Below, piece after piece: positions 1-5,567 of a stretch of DNA of 16,967 nucleotides. Position numbers and translations under genes: made by a program. Where the stretch lies: NCBI GenBank assembly GCA_016550395.1, contig JABXGY010000328.1, positions 1 to 16,967 on the forward strand, written 5' to 3'. The stretch is from an archaeon. GTDB lineage: Archaea; Asgardarchaeota; Hermodarchaeia; Hermodarchaeales; Hermodarchaeaceae. Below the pieces are notes generated by a model, which saw only the letters and a program-made list of their open reading frames with translations, was not told where the DNA came from and made no database searches. Every line of letters begins with the position of its first letter. The stretch's first letter is position 1.

Positions 1-1459
1 TCCGGATGAGTTGTTGGTTACTCGCAGCATCGCGTCCTCCTAAGACCAAAAAATTTTCAGATGTTTTAAACCACCTAAATTTCTCAAACCAACGTTTCTT
101 TCGCCGATACATGAGTTTGTCTGTATCAGCAGCAGTTAGTTCGTCATCACGCATTTCATCTAATCGTGCAATCTTTTGTTTTGTATCCTCAATAGCAATG
201 GTGGCACCTTTGACTTTTTTCTCAAGTTGCTTACTACGTTGAAACAGTTGGTTCGCGTTTTCAGTAGCCGACAATCGAAGATCAAGAGATAACGAAATGG
301 CATTCAATTCAATTTGAATGCGTCCTGAATGTGGGTGAACTTCTTCAACAATCATTGCGGCAGGTATTCTTTGCTGTTTTCCGTTTTCAAGGCGTTTAGT
401 AATTTCCTTCCAGGAATGACCTTGTTGACGTGCATCTTGTATTGTGGATAAGAGCTCCTCAACTAAATTCAGGTTTTGGTATATCATGTTGGCTGCATCA
501 CGGCTTTGCTTCGCCCTAGATTGCATATTTTCAATGTGCTCTTGTTGTTGGCTCAATAGATGTTGAAGCTTTTTAAAATCACGTTGATATTTATCAGTGA
601 TTTCCTCAACTGCTGTTTCTTCATGGTACGTTGAGTAGTAATTGTCGAGGGCCTGATTAAACGTGGAAAATAATTTAACCTTTGCATCTCGAAAACGCTT
701 ACTCTCCGTCGGTAAGACTTGAAGTGGTTCATCGTTTTCTCCTATGATAATTCGAGGTTTAAGTGGCTCTTCAGACAGGGTAGTAAAATACGAACACAAT
801 GCTTTATGCAAAATTTTTCGTTGTGTAGTATTTAGACTCTTAGCGTTGATGTTATACGGAATTTCCGACACAGATAAGACTTCTTCTGCAGTAGAACCAC
901 TCATATTTAGGCTCCGTACTAAAGTCCGAACAATATCTTGGTCAGAGTTATCAAGTAACGAATTTAATTCCGGCAGAGATATTTGGCGTGGATCAGATGC
1001 TCGTAGTGGAGGAAACTGAAAGGGTGCACCCCGAACAATATCTCGGTCTCTCATTCTTCGATACGTCATCGCAGATACAATGCGATCTTTGGGATCGAGG
1101 AGGATTGCGTTCCCGCCGCCAAATAATTCGATTACTAACGTAAATCGTTTTTCAGGTGGCCCCGCTTGTAAATAGACGACTCGATCAAAATCGTGTTGTT
1201 TAATAACCGATATCTTATGATCCCGTAAATGTTTTCGGAGTGCTTTACAAAACGCGCGTAGTTTTGCTTCTCTTTCATATCTAAGGGATGTTAGGTGCAT
1301 CCTCTTTCCAGGTTCAATTAATAGCCAGGTTTTATTCGGTGAATCAGAACTGATCTTAAAAAGTAGAATACCGTTAAGTTGATAAACATTCAGAATCCAT
1401 CTCTCGACTACGACGTCCTTAATTTCACGAAGTACAACGAAAATATCGGACGCTGTCAT
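1..1459 (-). CDS. NFACT-family ribosome quality control factor (Rqc2/NEMF/RqcH homologue), C-terminus cut by window edge
   Basis: I translated this reverse-strand frame by hand. It is open from an ATG at 1459 to the left edge, giving 486 residues of a longer protein. The N-terminus (MTASDIFVVLREIKDVVVER) and the segment around LLIEPGKRMHLT are typical of the NFACT-N domain. Asp92-Arg93 (HDFDRVVY) matches the Asp-Arg pair that bacterial RqcH needs for tailing. A long charged coiled-coil region follows (roughly 250-440), and the NFACT-R domain starts near the edge (FRWFKTSENFLVLGGRDAA). Family members bind 60S/50S subunits carrying stalled peptidyl-tRNA and recruit tRNA to extend the nascent chain. 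The start is only 36 bases from that of the divergent EMC6-like gene. The missing part should hold the rest of NFACT-R and possibly NFACT-C. Family assignment is secure; tailing activity in this organism is inferred. Confidence 0.93.
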   Translation of the reverse strand, partial: MTASDIFVVLREIKDVVVERWILNVYQLNGILLFKISSDSPNKTWLLIEPGKRMHLTSLRYEREAKLRAFCKALRKHLRDHKISVIKQHDFDRVVYLQAGPPEKRFTLVIELFGGGNAILLDPKDRIVSAMTYRRMRDRDIVRGAPFQFPPLRASDPRQISLPELNSLLDNSDQDIVRTLVRSLNMSGSTAEEVLSVSEIPYNINAKSLNTTQRKILHKALCSYFTTLSEEPLKPRIIIGENDEPLQVLPTESKRFRDAKVKLFSTFNQALDNYYSTYHEETAVEEITDKYQRDFKKLQHLLSQQQEHIENMQSRAKQSRDAANMIYQNLNLVEELLSTIQDARQQGHSWKEITKRLENGKQQRIPAAMIVEEVHPHSGRIQIELNAISLSLDLRLSATENANQLFQRSKQLEKKVKGATIAIEDTKQKIARLDEMRDDELTAADTDKLMYRRKKRWFEKFRWFKTSENFLVLGGRDAASNQQLIR

Positions 1460-1495
1460 ACCTGGATTCATGGAGGCTCACCATCGTTGGAAAAT

Positions 1496-1813
1496 ATGAC
1501 ATCATTTCTTGAGCGTATCACACCTGAAGATAGGATATACTATACGCGTATAATTTTTGCATTTATTTCTGCAGCTCTTGTATTGGGTTTAAACCTTTGG
1601 GGTCCCTTAGGTTTGATTGGTTTTGTTATCGGCTTAGTACTAATTATCATGTCTTATTTCTTTGCCGTATATCTTCTAGGTGTTGATCCTCAAGAAATTG
1701 GTGGGCATGTCAAGGGATTGCTTAAGGGGTTAGGAACTGGTGTTCTTTTATTCCTCGTGATTTGGCTAATGGGGTTTAATTTCATTTATGCGGCTACCGC
1801 ACCACCTCCTTAA
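1496..1813 (+). CDS. EMC6-like three-helix membrane protein
   Basis: This is a 105-residue protein with three hydrophobic segments at about 17-34, 37-62 and 78-98. A short polar N-terminus (MTSFLERITPEDRIYY) precedes them, and a Gly-rich loop (EIGGHVKGLLKGLGTG) lies before the third helix. Size, three-helix layout and the pattern R..FAF.SAAL...L...GP.G resemble the EMC6/Rab5-interacting family. In eukaryotes EMC6 belongs to the ER membrane protein insertase, and small homologues occur in archaea. The assignment rests on pattern similarity only. Starts: the clear GGAGG at 1472-1476 is 10 bases from an in-frame TTG at 1487 and 19 bases from the ATG at 1496, so three extra residues are possible. 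A more distant TTG at 1379 would run into the divergent NFACT gene and is unlikely. The protein ends in APPP. Confidence 0.6.
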   Translation: MTSFLERITPEDRIYYTRIIFAFISAALVLGLNLWGPLGLIGFVIGLVLIIMSYFFAVYLLGVDPQEIGGHVKGLLKGLGTGVLLFLVIWLMGFNFIYAATAPPP

Positions 1814-1858
1814 TCAAGTTGAAGATTTCTCTTAATAATCGAGTATTAGTTGAGGAAA

Positions 1859-1866
1859 CTTTAATA
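1859..1866 (+). promoter_or_regulatory. Possible TATA box for the Lrp/KaiC-like operon
   Basis: CTTTAATA lies about 50 bases before the GTG start at 1916. A transcript starting some 26 bases downstream would have a leader of about 25-30 bases containing the GAGGGAG ribosome binding site at 1904-1910. This is inferred from spacing and composition only. Confidence 0.3.
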
Positions 1867-1915
1867 GGTCACCTTTTCTAATGTCGATTTAGTAATATGA
1901 TGTCGAGGGAGTTTA

Positions 1916-2443
1916 GTGAAACTTGATGATAAGGATCTGCAAATCCTCTCTTTACTCCAAACGGATGGTCGAGCAAAGTATACCCAAATTGCCAGAACTC
2001 TATCAAAGGCAATGAACCAGAATATTCCTGATACGACAATTCTATTTCGAATTCGCAAACTTCAACAGGCAGGAGTTATAAAAAAATTCACGGTAAGTAT
2101 CGATCAGGAAATGCTGGGATTCACCGTATGTGGTGTGTTATTTATTGAAATTGGTGGGCATATCCTTCGAGACATCACAGTTGAACACACTCAAAAAATA
2201 AAAGCTGAACTTGAAAATCGACCGAATGTAATTTTTCTTGCGCTTAATGAAACTGAAACGGGTATTTTCGTGTTTATTCTTGGAAAACAAAAAATGGAAT
2301 TGGAAGAGATTTTTGAAAAGCTCAAGGACAACCCAGATGTTGTCGATGCTAGATTATGGTTCCTCAAACAACCTTCAAAGGGTGAGACTCTGGTTGGAAC
2401 AGGCTTACCCCTTATCGAAACGGAGGAAAAGGAAGATGTCTGA
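1916..2443 (+). CDS. Lrp/AsnC-family transcriptional regulator
   Basis: This 175-residue protein has an N-terminal winged helix-turn-helix (about 1-65: LDDKDLQILSLLQTDGRAKY, then FRIRKLQQAGVIKKF). A C-terminal RAM/AsnC-type sensor domain follows (about 70-160: VCGVLFIEIGG, FLALNETETGIFVFILG, VVDARLWFL). Lrp proteins form dimers or octamers that bind DNA and sense amino acids or other small ligands. The wing region is a few residues longer than usual (SKAMNQNIPDTTILFRIRK). The start is GTG at 1916, preceded by a strong GAGGGAG. The stop overlaps the next gene's start by 8 bases, so the two genes are almost certainly cotranscribed and translationally coupled. The ligand is not readable from sequence. 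Confidence 0.88.
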   Translation: MKLDDKDLQILSLLQTDGRAKYTQIARTLSKAMNQNIPDTTILFRIRKLQQAGVIKKFTVSIDQEMLGFTVCGVLFIEIGGHILRDITVEHTQKIKAELENRPNVIFLALNETETGIFVFILGKQKMELEEIFEKLKDNPDVVDARLWFLKQPSKGETLVGTGLPLIETEEKEDV

Positions 2444-3173
2444 GACATCAGAACGGGTGAAGACGGGAATTCCAGGTCTAGATGGCATCCTTCATGGAGG
2501 ATTCATTCCTGGAAGTAATGTGCTAGCCTCTGGTGGGGCAGGTACAGGGAAGACGATTTTCTGCATGCAATTTCTCTACTCTGGTGCAATGAAATATGGA
2601 GATAATGGAGTATTTGTAACCTTAGAAGAACGTCCTAAAGAATTACGACGTGAAGCAGCACGTTTCGGATGGAATTTTGAGAAACTGCAAGAAGAAGAAA
2701 AACTCATCATTGTTGATGCAGCCTCCAGCAAAGCTGGATTACCGACCACAGAACCACACGCTATTCGAACGGGGCTTGATATTAATGCGCTTGCACAAGA
2801 GATCTATCGGGTGACCAAACGGATTAATGCTAGACGGATCGTCATCGATTCCGTTTCGGGTCTTGGAGTTAGATTCGAAGGAATAACCGCAGTGCGAAAT
2901 GCGATATTCAAATTATCAAGTTTACTTCGAGAACTTGGCGCTACTTCAATTATGACCTCGGAAATTGCTGAGGGTTCTACTGGGTTCAGCCGGTATGGAG
3001 TTGAAGAATTCATCGCTCAGGGACTAATTATCTTATTTCTCACTGAACAGGATCGTGAACTTCGCCGCAGCTTAGTTGTACGGAAGATGCGCCAAACAGG
3101 ACACAGTCTGAAACGATTTCCTTTCGAGATTAGTAGCTCAGGGCTTGTTGTTATGCCTGGTGGCGAACTTTAA
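2436..3173 (+). CDS. KaiC-like RecA-superfamily ATPase (single domain)
   Basis: This 245-residue protein has one KaiC/RAD55-type domain (COG0467-like). It starts with the family signature TGIPGLDGILHGGFIPGS. The Walker A motif is GGAGTGKT at 33-40, the paired catalytic glutamates are at 64-65 (TLEERPKEL), and Walker B is RRIVIDSV with Asp138. A Lys/Arg-rich segment (VRKMRQTGHS, about 215-224) resembles the part of KaiC that contacts the neighbouring subunit's ATP. All catalytic positions look intact, unlike FlaH/ArlH, whose ATPase motifs are atypical. Archaeal single-domain KaiC-like proteins are mostly uncharacterised and are thought to act in signalling. I chose the ATG at 2436 because GGAGG at 2422-2426 sits nine bases upstream and the Gly-rich signature follows directly. 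The gene overlaps the Lrp gene by 8 bases and the convergent A24 peptidase gene by 4. Confidence 0.88.
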   Translation: MSETSERVKTGIPGLDGILHGGFIPGSNVLASGGAGTGKTIFCMQFLYSGAMKYGDNGVFVTLEERPKELRREAARFGWNFEKLQEEEKLIIVDAASSKAGLPTTEPHAIRTGLDINALAQEIYRVTKRINARRIVIDSVSGLGVRFEGITAVRNAIFKLSSLLRELGATSIMTSEIAEGSTGFSRYGVEEFIAQGLIILFLTEQDRELRRSLVVRKMRQTGHSLKRFPFEISSSGLVVMPGGEL

Positions 3174-3769
3174 TTCAACATCAGAATATATCCACTTGAT
3201 AAAATCAACAAGGCAACGTAGGTAATTAGAAAATATGCAATTAATGCAACTGTAACGGGTTCCCATCTAGTTCCATTTTTCATAGAGTTTAGTGGGTTAA
3301 ACCGACGAGTAAGCCAGAATATTTTCTTTGTGGGTTTTGTCGATTCTCGTTGACTGGAAGTTAACCGTCTCCTGATAACTACGTTTCTAATTGACAGAAA
3401 CAGACTATATACACCTAATAAACAGAAGCCTCCTACCAGGACTAAAAAGGGAGCGGTAATTATCCATACAAAAGAAAAAACATTCCAGGGGTAAATCAGG
3501 GACACAAGAAGAATCGCTTTTCCATCGGCGCCACCAATTAGCCCAACATAAAATCCAATGGTCACTAAAACGATGACTATCACAACTTGAAATATGTAGA
3601 GAAGTATGGCTCCATACAAGACCATGCGAAAAATCGTGATAGGGAGGACCAGCAATCCTGTTATCCAGACCCAGTTAGACACCTCACCAGTCTGTAGATC
3701 CCTAATAGCCGCATAGAGAAGGAGAGTGAAAACAAAAATGCTAACAGCAAATCCGAGGATGATGTCCAC
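3170..3769 (-). CDS. A24-family prepilin/preflagellin peptidase (FlaK/PibD-like)
   Basis: This 199-residue polytopic membrane protein has both aspartates of A24 aspartic proteases. Asp24 lies after the first helix (AAIRDLQTGEVSNWVW), and Asp82 lies in the GxxD-type motif IGGADGKAIL. These enzymes cut the class III signal peptides of archaellins and pilins on the cytoplasmic side of the membrane. About five to six hydrophobic helices can be seen; a charged loop (about 134-165, rich in Arg/Lys/Ser/Thr) precedes the last one. The start is GTG at 3769 with GAGGG eight bases upstream. No pilin or archaellum gene lies in the window, so the substrates must be encoded elsewhere. The 3' end overlaps the convergent KaiC-like gene by 4 bases. 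Confidence 0.82.
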   Translation of the reverse strand: MDIILGFAVSIFVFTLLLYAAIRDLQTGEVSNWVWITGLLVLPITIFRMVLYGAILLYIFQVVIVIVLVTIGFYVGLIGGADGKAILLVSLIYPWNVFSFVWIITAPFLVLVGGFCLLGVYSLFLSIRNVVIRRRLTSSQRESTKPTKKIFWLTRRFNPLNSMKNGTRWEPVTVALIAYFLITYVALLILSSGYILMLN

Positions 3770-3802
3770 TCGATACCCTCAAAATATACCTGGATTCGAC
3801 CC

Positions 3803-3812
3803 CTTTAAAGGT
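3803..3812. promoter_or_regulatory. CCTTTAAAGG palindrome upstream of the A24 peptidase gene
   Basis: A perfect 10-base palindrome with a TTTAAA core lies in the 62-base gap upstream of the peptidase gene. Its TTTAAA is about 38 bases before the GTG start, suitable for a TATA box with a short leader. It could equally be an operator. This is inference from position and symmetry. Confidence 0.3.
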
Positions 3813-3831
3813 CCTCAACTACTAGGAACCA

Positions 3832-4080
3832 CTATTCGGATTCAATTTCACTCCGACGAATTGATCTAAAATAAAAATAAAGAGCCACGATAATTATTCC
3901 AGCAATCTCCACACCAACACTCACTGCAAGAAGAATTATTCCGGGGGCTATTAGGTCAAAGATTTTACTAATTACAGCAACACCAATGCCACTTATCAAG
4001 AGAATGAAAATTATTAGAGCTTCCATGAATATGCTAAAAGATCTACCAACCGATCGTGTTCTGGAGTTATCCCTTGACAT
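3832..4080 (-). CDS. Small two-helix membrane protein, function unknown
   Basis: I do not recognise this 82-residue protein. It has a basic N-terminus (MSRDNSRTRSVGRSF) and two strongly hydrophobic segments at about 17-42 and 44-68. It ends in a short charged tail (YFRSIRRSEIESE). The basic ends suggest that both termini face the cytoplasm. It lies between an ArsR-type regulator and an A24 peptidase on the same strand and appears to have its own promoter. It is not a convincing prepilin: no typical charged residue-Gly cleavage site precedes a single hydrophobic helix. Coding is supported by the TATA-like box, the membrane topology and the lack of competing frames. Confidence 0.6.
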   Translation of the reverse strand: MSRDNSRTRSVGRSFSIFMEALIIFILLISGIGVAVISKIFDLIAPGIILLAVSVGVEIAGIIIVALYFYFRSIRRSEIESE

Positions 4081-4116
4081 CTACATCACTTTCTTTTCAG
4101 AGGAGAAATTGGAGTC

Positions 4117-4124
4117 TATTTAAA
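4117..4124 (-). promoter_or_regulatory. TATA box for the 82-residue membrane protein gene
   Basis: On the minus strand this reads TTTAAATA, close to the archaeal TATA consensus. A start site about 26 bases downstream would fall near 4095, leaving roughly a 15-base leader before the ATG at 4080. Spacing and sequence both fit, but this is not proof. Confidence 0.45.
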
Positions 4125-4160
4125 GTTACGCTCTCCAACTACTGCTGGTGGTCTTCAATT

Positions 4161-4511
4161 CTATTTCCGAGTATGGGTCTCCAGTTTAAGAGATGTAGTA
4201 TCGAAAATGACATTCTTCACAGCAGGTTCACAGACTTTTCTAACACCATGCTCGCCAGGCTCGTAATGACTCTTAATGAGTCCAGCCTGTTCTAGAAGTT
4301 TAACTTGAGCACTGATATTCGCTTCAGTTTGTTTTAGAGCTTCTGCAATTCGACTAACATCCATACTCTTGTTAATGAGTAGAGCAATAATCGCAAGTCG
4401 CGTATCGCTGGAAAGTGCTTTTGCCACTTTTAGAACCTTTTCATCGGGTACTTCAAATCGTTCCTTCAATGTATAAAACTCCCGCCATGAGTAAATAGAC
4501 TCGGTAGCCAT
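4161..4511 (-). CDS. ArsR-type winged-helix transcriptional regulator
   Basis: This 116-residue protein has a winged helix-turn-helix at about 24-100. The ArsR-like opening is VLKVAKALSSDTRLAIIALL, the recognition helix region is ISAQVKLLEQAGLIKSHYEP, and the wing is GEHGVRKVCEP. Proteins of this kind are usually dimeric repressors. The CxC metal site of classical metal sensors is absent, and the single Cys94 lies in the wing, so a metal role cannot be claimed. The ATG at 4511 has AGGAGAG upstream. The gene diverges from the RIO2 gene and lies upstream of the small membrane protein gene, which has its own TATA-like box. The target could be itself or that gene. Confidence 0.8.
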   Translation of the reverse strand: MATESIYSWREFYTLKERFEVPDEKVLKVAKALSSDTRLAIIALLINKSMDVSRIAEALKQTEANISAQVKLLEQAGLIKSHYEPGEHGVRKVCEPAVKNVIFDTTSLKLETHTRK

Positions 4512-4658
4512 TTTCAGCGACTCTCCTTAATATACGTTTCCCAGCTGAATGGTAAAGGAATGTTTTCACCAATAATCCATGTTTTTATTCAAAAAGAGAC
4601 TGACTCAATTGATAACTTACTCCCAATAGGTTTTTGTCGGCGCAACACCGCAATTCAA

Positions 4659-5567
4659 GTGATTGTGTTGCATCGCCTCGCTAAGATTCTGCAAGAAATT
4701 TCATCTGATGAAATTCAAGTGCTTCAGGCTCTCGAGAAATTAGTACATCGATTTGAATACATTCCTCTTGAAGAGGTCGCGACAAAATTGGCTTTGGATG
4801 CAGATGATATTCTGTTTCTTCTTGGGAAATTAAATAAAATTAGATTAGTACGAAGAAAAAAAGAACATTACCTTGGATATCGGATATCCCGTGCAGGTTA
4901 TGATGCATTGGCCCTGCATGACTTGGCCCAAAAAGATGTAATTGTATCTCTTGGACAACCTTATGGTGTCGGTAAGGAGGCAAGCGTTTACCGGGCTTTG
5001 GATACAAATGGAAATGAGGTCGCTGTAAAATTTCTCCGATGGGGACAAACGAGTTTTAAACGCATTCGACGACTTCGCAAGCTCAAAGATGAACCAATCC
5101 ATTCTTGGATGGCCTTCAGCAAGCGAGCTGCCAAAAGAGAATTTGGAGTATTACAAATATTACATAATATTGGGGGGAAAGTGCCGCAACCAATAGCGCT
5201 TAATCGTCACGTCATTGTAATGTCGCAAATGACGGGTGATCTACTGCTTCAAGTATCAGAATTGGAACACCCCCAAAATGTTCTTGAGCAAATTCTTCAA
5301 CAAGTGCAGATTGCTTACCAGAAAGCAGAACTAGTTCATGGTGATCTCAGTGAATACAATATTTTCGTCGATGAAACCGAACAAATTACCATCTTCGATT
5401 GGCCTCAATGGCAACCCCTAAGTCATCCAAATTCAATGTGGCTACTAAAACGCGATCTCTCCAACATTCTTACCTTTTTCAAACGCAGGTTTAGTATAAC
5501 ATATGACGTTGATGAAATTCTAAAAAGAGTGACCGTAATAAAACAAGGAAAAAAGGAGAATGACTAA
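4659..5567 (+). CDS. rio2: RIO2-type serine/threonine protein kinase/ATPase
   Basis: With this start the protein has 302 residues. An N-terminal winged helix typical of RIO2 (about 15-85: VLQALEKLVHRFEYIPLEEV) precedes the RIO kinase domain. Visible sites are the flexible P-loop GVGKEASV (103-110), Lys124 (VAVKF), catalytic Asp229 in HGDLSEYN and metal-binding Asp247 in FDWPQ, where IDFPQ is usual. RIO2 acts in late maturation of the small ribosomal subunit. The frame stays open back to an ATG at 4560, but the known archaeal RIO2 N-terminus corresponds to a start near GTG 4659, GTG 4665 or TTG 4668. None has a clear ribosome binding site. The ATG at 4560 has GGA beside it and would add 33 residues unlike the family. 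The stop overlaps the COG2433 gene by 8 bases. Confidence 0.9.
   Translation: MIVLHRLAKILQEISSDEIQVLQALEKLVHRFEYIPLEEVATKLALDADDILFLLGKLNKIRLVRRKKEHYLGYRISRAGYDALALHDLAQKDVIVSLGQPYGVGKEASVYRALDTNGNEVAVKFLRWGQTSFKRIRRLRKLKDEPIHSWMAFSKRAAKREFGVLQILHNIGGKVPQPIALNRHVIVMSQMTGDLLLQVSELEHPQNVLEQILQQVQIAYQKAELVHGDLSEYNIFVDETEQITIFDWPQWQPLSHPNSMWLLKRDLSNILTFFKRRFSITYDVDEILKRVTVIKQGKKEND

Noticed and set aside
6..1019. Plus-strand open frames of 78 and 91 residues
   Set aside because: They are antisense to the NFACT gene, whose reverse-strand frame is continuous and clearly homologous.
2436..3173. Reading the KaiC-like ATPase as FlaH/ArlH because of the adjacent preflagellin peptidase
   Set aside because: The peptidase gene is convergent, no other archaellum gene is present, and the ATPase keeps KaiC-type catalytic residues and signature rather than FlaH features.
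3832..4080. The 82-residue membrane protein as a pilin substrate of the A24 peptidase
   Set aside because: It has two hydrophobic helices and no typical charged residue-Gly cleavage site before a single N-terminal helix.
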